From the NCBI GenBank assembly GCA_016716435.1, contig JADJWI010000008.1, forward strand, positions 935,501-999,500: a stretch of DNA of 64,000 nt. The letters run 5' to 3'. Origin of the DNA: Acidobacteriota bacterium. GTDB taxonomy: Bacteria; Acidobacteriota; Blastocatellia; Pyrinomonadales; Pyrinomonadaceae. Positions 1 through 8,231 of the stretch are shown piece by piece (positions within the stretch are counted from its first letter, which is position 1; each line of letters opens with the position of its first letter). The notes below the pieces were generated by a model that did not search any database, had not been told where the DNA came from, and was given only the letters and a program-made list of their open reading frames with translations. The translations under genes were made by a program, and so were the position numbers.

Positions 1-441
1 GAGCTGTGTGATCAACCGCCGGTTCATTTCCTCCGGGAAGGGGTTTTTCGGGTCGCCCGAACGTAGGCCAGCCTCGACATGGCCGATTTTGATGCCTAGG
101 TTGAAAGCTGCGATCGCTCCCGCTAGTGCGGTCGTCGTATCGCCCTGGACCAGCAAGATGTCCGGCTTCTCGCCTTTAAGGATCGTATCGAGCTTCGCGA
201 TTGCCCGTGATGCTACGTCGTTTGGCGTCTGGCCGCGGCGCATTATCCGGAGGTCGATGTCGATCTTCAAAGAAAATTCATCAAGGAAAGGCCGGAGCAG
301 ATCCGTGTGCTGGCTTGATGAGATGGTCGTGGTTGGGAGCCCTCTCTTCCTCGCCGCCTCGATCACCGGGGCCAGCTTGATCAATTCCGGGCGGGTGCCA
401 AAAAGCACTGTCGTTTTTGGGAGTGGCACTTCTCGGGTCAT
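1..441 (-). CDS. wecB: UDP-N-acetylglucosamine 2-epimerase, N-terminal part (cut by window edge)
   Basis: The first 147 codons are present from the ATG at 441; the rest lies left of the window. Family role: non-hydrolysing epimerisation of UDP-GlcNAc to UDP-ManNAc in the cytoplasm, supplying an amino sugar for surface polysaccharide. Visible hallmarks are GTRPELIKLAPV near the N-terminus, VQGDTTTALAGA in the middle, VEAGLRSGD and the PFPEEMNRR substrate-site motif, all in the usual order. It lies on the same strand as the exopolysaccharide locus at 4.4-35 kb and is probably its outlying member, separated by two plus-strand genes. Confidence 0.93.
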   Translation of the reverse strand, partial: MTREVPLPKTTVLFGTRPELIKLAPVIEAARKRGLPTTTISSSQHTDLLRPFLDEFSLKIDIDLRIMRRGQTPNDVASRAIAKLDTILKGEKPDILLVQGDTTTALAGAIAAFNLGIKIGHVEAGLRSGDPKNPFPEEMNRRLITQL

Positions 442-1008
442 TGACCGGATTATAGCCGAATTTGAACCGTATCGGGAATGCCGCGGCTTACAAATTTACA
501 CGAGTGTTAGATTCATTTGCCGGGCTTTTCTTGCTTACAATTGCCGCCTCCGTTCGTTCGGTGCCCCCTCGCCCTGCGATTTCCTGTTCGGTCAAATTGA
601 CATAACGCATTCCCGTTTATTAGACTTCCGTTTTACAAGGCCGGCTGAACACCAAGCAAGCTTTCTGGAATCATCGGCTCTTTCAAGGTTTTCTTTAAAT
701 GTGGAAAACCGTTTCGGGCTCCCCAGCCCATATTCCCAATACTGAACAGTTGGATGTCATATTGACCGATAGTTGCTATCGGCTGCCCCTCACAAGATTT
801 GATCTGTTGAACATCTGTTCATCGGTCTCCGTCCCACAAATTTGCCCAGAGTTTCGTTTCGCAGAAGATCGCGGATAGGCTCCAACCTGTCCATTTCTGC
901 TAGATCTTTTCGGCTGGCCCAGGAGCCGTCGCCCTGAACGCTAGGCAGGTTTTTGTCTGAGCTGTACCCTGCGGCCGTCGCACTAAACAGTCCCGTACGG
1001 AGGAATTC
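442..1008. other. 567-bp intergenic region between divergent wecB and the beta-helix gene
   Basis: No convincing gene is seen here; the open frame crossing it is the antisense of wecB plus an unconserved tail. It must hold the promoters of both divergent genes, but I could not pick out a convincing -35/-10 pair. One perfect short palindrome lies inside (766-782). Confidence 0.6.
766..782. repeat. Perfect 7-bp inverted repeat, operator-like
   Basis: CCGATAGTTGCTATCGG has 7-bp arms around TTG, in the divergent promoter region about 230 bp upstream of the beta-helix gene. There is no T-tract, so a terminator is unlikely; a dimeric regulator site is possible. The role is inferred only from symmetry and place. 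Confidence 0.3.
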
Positions 1009-3477
1009 ATGTTCTCGATCTCAAGTCTTAGGCTCTACACTTTGAAGTCCGTTTTGATCGGTTTGGGTAGCATCTCATGCGTAAGCGTGATGCAAACGCC
1101 CGCCGAGGCCGCCACCCTCAATGTCCCGAGCTCGCAATACCCGACCATCCAGTCTGCCATCAATGCCGCCAACCGCGGCGATACGATAGTTGTTGAAGCG
1201 GGCCGGACCTATACCGAGAACCTGGTTCTCCGGTACAAGAGTGGTTCGGGCTACGTCACTATTCAGAGTTCGGCTTTAGGGAGTTTACCAACGGCGGGGA
1301 ATAGAGTTGCTCCGGCTGATGCTTCTAATATGCCGACGATTCGCTCGACGGCGGCGGGGGCGACATCGCCCATTAATACCGTATCGGGGTCAAACCCGAC
1401 TGGTTATTACAAACTGATCGGGCTGAACATTCTTCGGCATAATTCGACATCACAGCAGCAGGTATTGTTGCGGCTTGGGACGGAAGGGACGAGTCAGGAT
1501 ACGCTTGCCGAAACGCCGCACAACATCATTATCGACCGTTGCTTGATACGCGGCTCGGACGCGGGGCAGACCCGTCGAGGCATTCAACTCAATGTAAAGG
1601 ATTCGCAGGTCATCAATAGTTACATTGATAACTTTTGGGAAACCGACACGGAGAGCCACGGCATACTTGGCTACAACGGAACGAACAGCGTCCTGATAGC
1701 CAATAACTTCATCGAGGGAGCAAGCATCAATATCCTGATAGGCGGGGCTGACCCATCGGCAGAGGAAATGATGCCGACCGACATCACGATAGAGCATAAC
1801 CATTTCTTTAAGCGGCTTTCGTGGATAGGCGACGGTGCGAAGGATATAAAGAACTTGCTTGAGTTCAAGTTGGGCATTGGGCTAACGATACGCAATAACA
1901 TTTTTGAGAACAGTTGGGCCGACGCACAGGACGGACGGGGCATCCATTTCAGTAACCGGGGTTCGGCATCCGCTCCGTGGTCAACTGTCAAGAACGTCGT
2001 ATTTGAATACAACATAGTCAAGAACGTCGGCAACGGCATATCGTTCCTTGTTGAAGATGATTTTTCGACAACCGTTGCTCAGGACAATATGGCTATCCGC
2101 AACAATCTGGTCATCACAGAAGGCGATGACAACGGCGGCTCAGGATGGGCGTTGCTGTTCGTGGCAGGCCAATCAGACGGCAACGATTACGACATAGATC
2201 ATAATACGTTCATCCAAAAACCCGGCAGCAACCGTTTTATTGACAGCGACGGCGGGACGGATTTCATTACTAATCTAAGCGTCACTAACAACATCGTCGC
2301 GGGCGACAGCGGCGACATCGGACGCATTGCCTGTGACGGCAATGCGGGCGAGACCGCCCTTAATTCACTGGTCGATGGTGCGTGGACGTTTTCAACGAAC
2401 CTTGTTCGGCGCAGTTCATCTGGGATGCCGGCCGGCAACTTTTATGTTTCGTCAACGTCGGCGATCGGGTTTGCAAATCCAACTGCCGGCGACTATCGGC
2501 TTTCTTCCGGTTCACCGTATAAGGGCCGTGCACCGGGCAATAAGGACATAGGTTCAGATATTGTAGGACTGAATTCTCGAACCGCTTGTGTCGTTTCCGG
2601 GCGGCGAAGCGACTGTGCCGCAACAGGTTCGACAGCATTCGACTTTGATGGTGACGGCAGGGCCGATGTATCACTTTTTAGGCCGTCCGATGGTGTTTGG
2701 TATCTGAATCGCAGCCGTGATGGCAGCACAGGTGTTAACTTCGGCATTTCTACCGACAAGGTCACTCCGGCTGATTTCGATGGCGATGGCAAGGCCGATA
2801 TCGCCGTCTTTCGTCCCGAAAACAACATCTGGTACGTGCTCAATAGCTCTAGCTGGTCTCTTTCCGTAAGTTACTTTGGGAGTGTCGGTGATCTTCCCGT
2901 TCCGTCCGATTATGATGGCGACGGACGGGCCGAGTTTGCCGTCTGGCGCCCGTCTGATGGCACTTGGTATCGCGCCAATAGCACTGACGGCCAGTTTGTT
3001 GCTTCGCAGTTCGGCGTCGCGGGGGACCGGCCCGCCCTCGGCGATTACGATGGCGATGGCCGTGCGGACCTTGCCGTGTTTCGTCCATCCACCGGTGTCT
3101 GGTACCTGCTGCGTTCATCCGCCGGTTTCGCCGCATTCAAGTTCGGTATCGGGGGTGACGTGATAACGCCTGCCGATTTCAGCGGCGATGGGCGTACCGA
3201 TATTGCGGTGTTTCGTCCTTCGAACGGAACCTGGTACCGGTTCGATCAATCGACCGGCCATATGACCGTATTCCAGTTTGGGACTGCCGCCGACCTGCCT
3301 GTTCCCGCCGACTACGACGGCGATGGCAAGGCCGATCTCGCCGTTTTCCGCCCCGCCACCGGTCTCTGGTATTTTCAGAAAAGCACCGAGGGCTACTCTA
3401 CACTTCGCTATGGTTCCATCGGCGATACTCCGCTGGCGGCTCTTAGCTATGCCAACCTGCCTGCCTCAGCAAACTGA
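1009..3477 (+). CDS. Secreted right-handed beta-helix protein with six C-terminal FG-GAP/VCBS-like repeats
   Basis: 822 residues. The ATG follows GGAGG (999-1003) by 5 nt. Residues 1-34 form a signal peptide ending near AEAA. Residues 36-520 resemble pectate-lyase-like parallel beta-helix proteins: an opening 'YPTIQSAINAANRGDTIVV' segment, then many short turns rich in NNI/NNL/HN. Residues about 544-815 hold six repeats of roughly 45 residues, each with DxDGDGxAD, then VFRP, then WY; the fifth has SGDG and the third ends in AE. Such repeats form calcium-binding beta-propeller blades. A polysaccharide-binding or -cleaving role outside the cell fits the neighbouring exopolysaccharide genes, but no catalytic residues can be assigned. 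It is transcribed away from wecB. Confidence 0.8.
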   Translation: MFSISSLRLYTLKSVLIGLGSISCVSVMQTPAEAATLNVPSSQYPTIQSAINAANRGDTIVVEAGRTYTENLVLRYKSGSGYVTIQSSALGSLPTAGNRVAPADASNMPTIRSTAAGATSPINTVSGSNPTGYYKLIGLNILRHNSTSQQQVLLRLGTEGTSQDTLAETPHNIIIDRCLIRGSDAGQTRRGIQLNVKDSQVINSYIDNFWETDTESHGILGYNGTNSVLIANNFIEGASINILIGGADPSAEEMMPTDITIEHNHFFKRLSWIGDGAKDIKNLLEFKLGIGLTIRNNIFENSWADAQDGRGIHFSNRGSASAPWSTVKNVVFEYNIVKNVGNGISFLVEDDFSTTVAQDNMAIRNNLVITEGDDNGGSGWALLFVAGQSDGNDYDIDHNTFIQKPGSNRFIDSDGGTDFITNLSVTNNIVAGDSGDIGRIACDGNAGETALNSLVDGAWTFSTNLVRRSSSGMPAGNFYVSSTSAIGFANPTAGDYRLSSGSPYKGRAPGNKDIGSDIVGLNSRTACVVSGRRSDCAATGSTAFDFDGDGRADVSLFRPSDGVWYLNRSRDGSTGVNFGISTDKVTPADFDGDGKADIAVFRPENNIWYVLNSSSWSLSVSYFGSVGDLPVPSDYDGDGRAEFAVWRPSDGTWYRANSTDGQFVASQFGVAGDRPALGDYDGDGRADLAVFRPSTGVWYLLRSSAGFAAFKFGIGGDVITPADFSGDGRTDIAVFRPSNGTWYRFDQSTGHMTVFQFGTAADLPVPADYDGDGKADLAVFRPATGLWYFQKSTEGYSTLRYGSIGDTPLAALSYANLPASAN

Positions 3478-3640
3478 TTCCACTCTAACTCGCCGTAAGT
3501 AGGGTATTGTTTTCCATTAGACGACATGCTTCTTGCGGTATCCTTTGCTCGTAAGTTAGAATTTCGGTGGTTCCGTTCGGCATTCAACGAGCCACGAACG
3601 ATCGCCTGCGGTTGACCGCTTCGCCGAGGGAGGAAAGCTT

Positions 3641-4282
3641 ATCAGGGAGAAAGAACGGCAAGAAAATACCTACGTAAAACCGGTTACCAAAGCAGATGAT
3701 TTCCAGAGCTTTAACCGGGACAAGTTCAGCGGTTATGATTCATATCTTGCCGCGGAGTGGGAGCTCTTCAAGAAGAACGATTCGCGCTATCAAGCATTCC
3801 TTTCATTGGCTAACGCGGCACCTGTCCGTCGGGTCGCGGACATCGGGTGTGGAGCTGGTCAGGAGATGCTACCCTTCATTGCAAACGGTGCGTTTGGATG
3901 CGGTCTCGACTACGTTCCTGAAACCGGACAGGTTGGCCGCCGGCTCTATGAAGATGAAGGGCTTGGAGATAGGGTTGCTTTTCTCCGTGGTAGCGGCGAC
4001 CTTTTACCGTTTGCCGATTCTCGGTTTGATGTTGTTGTCTGTAGGGGGGCGATAATGTTCATGAATAATGAACAGGCGATTGCTGAATTTGCACGCATTT
4101 TGCGTGATGGCGGCCAACTTTTCCTTATGTTAGGCTCGGCTTCTTGGGGAGTTTGGGGATCTTTGCGGCCGTTTCCTATCGCGGTACCTCGGTCTGGGGG
4201 GGGGGTGGGTGCTGGGGGGGGGTTGGGGCGGCGGGGCGGGGAAGCCGATTCAATCCGCAGCTCCCTTTATTGTATTTGCTAA
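3641..4282 (+). pseudogene. Class I SAM-dependent methyltransferase, probably decayed (no normal start, degenerate C-terminus)
   Basis: The reading frame is open from 3560 to 4282. It encodes a methyltransferase core: the SAM-binding motif VADIGCGAGQEM, an acidic residue in GLDYVPE, DLLPFADSRFDVVVCRGA, and ARILRDGGQLFLMLGS. The paralogue at 20482-21174 has matching motifs in the same order. No in-frame ATG or GTG precedes the core; the only TTG (3806) would cut off conserved N-terminal residues. GGGAGG (3628-3633) lies exactly 7 nt before an ATC codon at 3641, so a mutated ATG start is plausible. After about residue 165 the frame runs through a G-rich tract and loses similarity to the paralogue. 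It could be a pseudogene or a misassembled gene. Confidence 0.6.
4196..4241 (+). repeat. G-rich tract with runs of 10 and 9 guanines
   Basis: Within 46 bases there are G runs of 10, 3, 9 (4214-4222), 4, 4 and 4, broken only by single T, C or short spacers. It sits at the point where the methyltransferase frame degenerates. The pattern could form a G-quadruplex, act as a slippage tract, or be a sequencing/assembly artefact; nothing else in the window has such composition. Confidence 0.7.
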
Positions 4283-4378
4283 GAATCCTACCGGTAAGTG
4301 ATAAAGCACCGGGGTTCTCGTTCTCCGTAAAGCTACAACTTCGGAAGCATTCGTTCGAAAGGCAGATCAGAAAATACA

Positions 4379-5011
4379 TTACCCTTCCTCAGCGAAAGCC
4401 ATCTTCATGTACTCACTGATAACTATTCGCCAGTTCATCGGCCTAAGCCACCAACCGACGTTCGGCACATCAAGGCCCGACACCGATGGATGCACTATAC
4501 CGATCGATCTGCGTTCGCTATACGCGTCGGTGATTGACAGATAGGTGATCAGGGCTCGGCGGGTGTGATAGGGTGAGGTAACGATCAGCAGCCGCCCGTA
4601 ACCTTTGTCGCGGCAAAATGCCAGTACCTTTTTGGCCTCTACTTCGGTACCGATCTCGCCCCGGTCACGGATAGGTTCCGGAATTTCTTCTATTGCCGCC
4701 TCGGGAACTCCGTTTGCGATTAGCAGCCATCGGGCTTTTTCTACGAAATAGGGGTTTCGCCCTAGCTCATTGTTCCAACCGCCCTTCATTCCGTCATTTG
4801 TCAATATGATCCGCGGGGCTGCTCCTTCCCTGTAGAGTCGGGCGGCTTCCAGGTTCCTTTCCTCGTATTCGGCACTTCCGGCCAGCACGACTATCGCATC
4901 CGGATTCTCGACCGGCTGCGAAACCACCAGGTATCGCCCAAGAAGCCACGCCGTTGGTATCCATACCACAAAGGCCACCATTGCCGCGAGCCCGATCTTC
5001 CACAGATTCAT
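4379..5011 (-). CDS. YdcF/SanA-like (DUF218) membrane-anchored protein
   Basis: About 210 residues. One membrane span near the N-terminus (LAAMVAFVVWIPTAWLLG) is followed by a DUF218 domain with DAIVVLAGS, the ARLYREG segment, IILTND and LLIVTSPYHTRRA. Proteins of this family (YdcF, SanA, ElyC) act at the cell envelope and have been tied to envelope polysaccharide metabolism; their reaction is uncertain. I chose the ATG at 5011, which has AGAGG upstream. A TTG start at 5134 would add 41 low-complexity residues and overlap the end of algD by 47 bp. It is the last gene of the exopolysaccharide locus. Confidence 0.8.
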   Translation of the reverse strand: MNLWKIGLAAMVAFVVWIPTAWLLGRYLVVSQPVENPDAIVVLAGSAEYEERNLEAARLYREGAAPRIILTNDGMKGGWNNELGRNPYFVEKARWLLIANGVPEAAIEEIPEPIRDRGEIGTEVEAKKVLAFCRDKGYGRLLIVTSPYHTRRALITYLSITDAYSERRSIGIVHPSVSGLDVPNVGWWLRPMNWRIVISEYMKMAFAEEG

Positions 5012-5087
5012 AGCGAAAAGTAACCTCTTGACCAACGCTTCGGGCGTCCCGCTCGAGCCGGGTCCACTTGTCCGCACTTCCCGTCGC

Positions 5088-6404
5088 TTACCAGCATATT
5101 CCTTGGTAGTTTGGGCCGGTTTGGCGGTCGCCAAATATTCTCACAAGGTCGATGATCGTCGTCTTGCCCGCCGACGGAGTGTCGGCCAAGCCTGTGAATT
5201 CTTCGCTCTTGTTGCCGATCACGATAACCTCTGCGTGTTCGATCACCTCTGCGGCCGTTTCGGCCATCAGGCGTGAGATGTGCGGTATCTCCTGTTCGAT
5301 GTATTGCTTGTTTGCCCCGACCAGCCGTGCAAGCGAGACCTCTTTGTCGTAGAGCCGCACGTCGTAGCCCTTGCCGATCATTCTTTCGATCACGGCAACC
5401 ACCGGCGATTCGCGAAGGTCGTCCGTACCCGCCTTAAAAGCAAAGCCGAGAAATCCGATCTTTTTCTTGCCGGTCTTGGTTATCATCGTAACCGCCCGCT
5501 CGATCTGCAGGAGGTTGCTTTCAATCGTCGCTTCAAGTACCGGCACTGGCACGTCCAGTTGGCGTGCCTTGTATGTCAGTGCCCTCAGGTCCTTTGGCAG
5601 GCACGAGCCGCCGAATGCAAATCCGGGCTTCAGGTAATAGGGCGAAAGATTCAGCTTTGTGTCCTTTACAAAAACGTCCATTACCTCGTGGCTGTCAATG
5701 CCGGATTCCTTGCAGATATTCCCGATCTCGTTCGCAAATGCGACCTTCAGCCCGTGAAAACAATTGCAGGCATATTTTACCATTTCGGCTGCCTTGACCG
5801 ATGTGATGTGTATCGGAGCGTCTATCATCCGATAAAGCTCCGTTAGCTGCTCGGCCGCCTCGGGCCGGTCAGCACCGATCAAGGTAAAGGGCGGAGCATA
5901 GAAGTCCTTTATCGAGCTGCCTTCGCGCAAAAATTCGGGATTGACGCATAGGTCGAACCCAACTCCCGCTGTTTTTCCGGACGTTCGCTCCAAAGCCGGC
6001 CTGACCACTGTTTCGATCGTACCCGGCAGCATCGTGCTCCGCATCACCACTAGGTGGCGGCCGTCCTTCATGGCGATCGCGGCACCGATCTGTTCGCTAA
6101 CGCGTTCAACGTAGTCCAGCTTCAGCGAGCCGTTGTCGTTTGAGGGCGTGCCGACGCAGACCAGCGAAATATCTGTGCCCGCCACCGCCTCAGCCGTATC
6201 CGCGGTCGCTCGCAGCCGCCCTTCCCCGACGGCCTTTGCCGTCATCTCCGCTATGCCATCCTCCACTATCGGCGAAAGGCCCTTGTTGATATGTTCGACC
6301 TTGGTCGGGTTCACATCAACTCCGATAACATAGTGCCCCTCCGCCGCCAAACACGCCGCCGAAACCGCCCCAACGTACCCTAGTCCAAAAACGCTTATCA
6401 TCAT
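5088..6404 (-). CDS. algD: GDP-mannose 6-dehydrogenase
   Basis: 438 residues. Family reaction: two-step NAD-dependent oxidation of GDP-mannose to GDP-mannuronate. The N-terminal Rossmann motif VFGLGYVGAVSAACLA, SPIVEDG, CVGTPSNDNGSLKLDYVE and the C-terminal end YQGICW follow AlgD more closely than UDP-glucose dehydrogenases. The catalytic cysteine is in GGSCLPKD at residue 268, the same number as I recall for the Pseudomonas enzyme. With the mannose-6-phosphate isomerase-like cupin (14.6 kb) and the heparinase-type lyase (15-17 kb) it points to a polymer containing mannuronate or a derivative. A 15-codon relic of another copy lies upstream at 8176-8220. Confidence 0.9.
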   Translation of the reverse strand: MMISVFGLGYVGAVSAACLAAEGHYVIGVDVNPTKVEHINKGLSPIVEDGIAEMTAKAVGEGRLRATADTAEAVAGTDISLVCVGTPSNDNGSLKLDYVERVSEQIGAAIAMKDGRHLVVMRSTMLPGTIETVVRPALERTSGKTAGVGFDLCVNPEFLREGSSIKDFYAPPFTLIGADRPEAAEQLTELYRMIDAPIHITSVKAAEMVKYACNCFHGLKVAFANEIGNICKESGIDSHEVMDVFVKDTKLNLSPYYLKPGFAFGGSCLPKDLRALTYKARQLDVPVPVLEATIESNLLQIERAVTMITKTGKKKIGFLGFAFKAGTDDLRESPVVAVIERMIGKGYDVRLYDKEVSLARLVGANKQYIEQEIPHISRLMAETAAEVIEHAEVIVIGNKSEEFTGLADTPSAGKTTIIDLVRIFGDRQTGPNYQGICW

Positions 6405-6533
6405 TAATCTAACAACTCTGAATCAACAAACACACTGGCGTTTCAGGCCGTCAACGCAGGCGTTTCTACCATGCTGCTTTCTAATAATCGATGCAATGTC
6501 TCATCCTTATGGAAACGATTGCGATCGGCTCGA

Positions 6534-7907
6534 TCAACACTGCCCGTCACGACGCACATTGTGGGCGTCATTCTCACCAGTTTGAATTTTCCGGTAAGAT
6601 TCCAACAGAAGCACCATCAAAAGCAACGCACCAAAGGGCAAAGAGACCGTTGCGATAAGGTCAAGAATAAACGAATCTGTTGCCGCGGCCGCGTATTGCG
6701 GCAAAATACTAAGCAAAAGAATGCTCCCAACGGCGAGAATCATGGTACGGACCGTGTCCCACTTCTCTCGGTACGCTAACATCCAAGCACAAATTATCGG
6801 AAGAAAAGCGAGCACATATGCATGTCGCCAACTTACAGGCGAAAACGGCAGAGTCCACAACAGGCTTGTAATCACCGCGACTACCGAACCAATCTCGGTA
6901 AATTGTCGTTTTCGCGCAACTACGATGAGCACCGAAGAATAGGTAGCAAATGCTAAAATCTTGAAAACAATTGTCGCATATCCGAAAAAGGAACCGTCCA
7001 CTTTTTCGGGATAGTCCGCTGTAGAAAGGGATATTCCAGACAGCAGGGAGTATATAACACTTGAGAAGGACGCATTGGTGGAGACCGGAACCCCCTGCGA
7101 CATTCCCGGCACTATTTTGAGAAAGAACTCATAGTGATTTTCCAGCCCCACAACCGAGATACTACCCAAAAGAAGCAAAACAAGAGAGGTCGAGTATGTG
7201 ATACACCATTTCCATTGCCGACCGATCAACATCACTGGCAAAACCACGATCGGGGTCAGTTTAATAGACGTTGCAAGAGCGAGCGCAAACGCGCTGAAAA
7301 GTGGCGATCGTTTCAGTGTCGCGGAGCAGAACGCACAGAGCAACAGCATCAAAGAACCGACATTTCCGACCATAAGGAGATCCTGCATCGGAAGAGTAAA
7401 TTCAAAGAATGCAACTGCGAGGGCCGCTAAAATGAAGCGTTCGGAATTTCTTGATACAAAAATGGAAAAGGTGAAGAAGATTCCGCAAAAGAGAAATAAG
7501 GTCAAAGCAAAGTGCCATACCATCGAAGCAGTATTGTATGGTAAATACGTAACTGGAATCATCAATACCGCGAATGGCGGCGGATAGAGATATTGCAAGC
7601 TCGATCTCGAAATATTGTCGAAGCCCGCGTACGTCGAAAGTGGGTCCGGCGGCATAAGCTGTGGATTGCCTTTCGGCCCGGTACCTCTGTCATCCGCTTG
7701 TCCATCTTTTGTTAACGAATAGAGGCGTCTATCGGATTGGCTGCTAGCCACTAGGCCCGCTGTATAATAAACAGCAAAATCAATGTGTTTGTCGCTTTTG
7801 GTTGGATCAAACACTTTTATCTCGCGCTGAATGAAGCCGCTGAACCAAACGACAAAAATAGTTAAGATCAAAAAAAGCGCGAATCGTCGATGTCCGAGGG
7901 GTTCCAT
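6534..7907 (-). CDS. Polytopic membrane glycosyltransferase of the GT87/DUF2029 type
   Basis: 457 residues with about ten hydrophobic spans. The N-terminal span is followed by DFAVYYTAGLVA, then the LYPPPFAVLMIPVTYLP segment that is characteristic of DUF2029 proteins, and SIKLTPIVVLPVMLIGRQWK in the middle. Members such as PimE use polyprenyl-phosphate sugars at the outer face of the inner membrane; the sugar cannot be told here. The gene appears more AT-rich than its neighbours and sits between an algD relic and the intact algD, which suggests that it arrived by recombination. Confidence 0.75.
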   Translation of the reverse strand: MEPLGHRRFALFLILTIFVVWFSGFIQREIKVFDPTKSDKHIDFAVYYTAGLVASSQSDRRLYSLTKDGQADDRGTGPKGNPQLMPPDPLSTYAGFDNISRSSLQYLYPPPFAVLMIPVTYLPYNTASMVWHFALTLFLFCGIFFTFSIFVSRNSERFILAALAVAFFEFTLPMQDLLMVGNVGSLMLLLCAFCSATLKRSPLFSAFALALATSIKLTPIVVLPVMLIGRQWKWCITYSTSLVLLLLGSISVVGLENHYEFFLKIVPGMSQGVPVSTNASFSSVIYSLLSGISLSTADYPEKVDGSFFGYATIVFKILAFATYSSVLIVVARKRQFTEIGSVVAVITSLLWTLPFSPVSWRHAYVLAFLPIICAWMLAYREKWDTVRTMILAVGSILLLSILPQYAAAATDSFILDLIATVSLPFGALLLMVLLLESYRKIQTGENDAHNVRRDGQC

Positions 7908-8175
7908 ATTCTAGCGTTGTCGGCAGTTTGCCAGTGATCTCAAGCCCCCCGCGAGGCATTGAACATATGATGCCGGGTGATTTGTGGAAAGAACGCGCAG
8001 GTAACTTCATAAACAAAACCAAGAATCAGAGTTTACCGTCGAGGACACAACCAATGTCTATAAGTGCATTTCCTGATTCCATGATGAAAAATCTTAACCC
8101 GCCTATCCGAATAAAAGTAAGTCGAATGTAGACCGACGCTAACGATGCTGTAATTCCGCGGCCTGAGAAAAGAAC

Positions 8176-8220
8176 CGAGACCGCCCCCACATATCCAAGT
8201 CCAAAAACGCTAATTCGCAT
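8176..8220 (-). pseudogene. Relic of an algD-like gene: start and first 15 codons only
   Basis: From the ATG at 8220 the sequence reads MRISVFGLGYVGAVS, the nucleotide-binding start of GDP-mannose/UDP-glucose dehydrogenases, preceded by a good ribosome site (GGGAG, 4 nt before ATG) just after the stop of the upstream membrane protein gene. Past codon 15 the similarity stops; the frame goes on as unrelated sequence to 8026. The matching codons of the intact algD (6404 downward) differ mostly at third positions, so this is not a recent copy. The remaining gap down to 7908 holds nothing else that I recognise. Confidence 0.7.
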
Positions 8221-8231
8221 AGTTCTCCCGC

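Noticed and set aside
8..745. Plus-strand open frame of 245 codons at the left end
   Set aside because: It is the antisense of wecB, whose motifs are clear on the minus strand, with an arbitrary tail.
7134..7587. Plus-strand frames inside the GT87 gene
   Set aside because: They lie antisense to a well-supported membrane protein and have no motif of their own.
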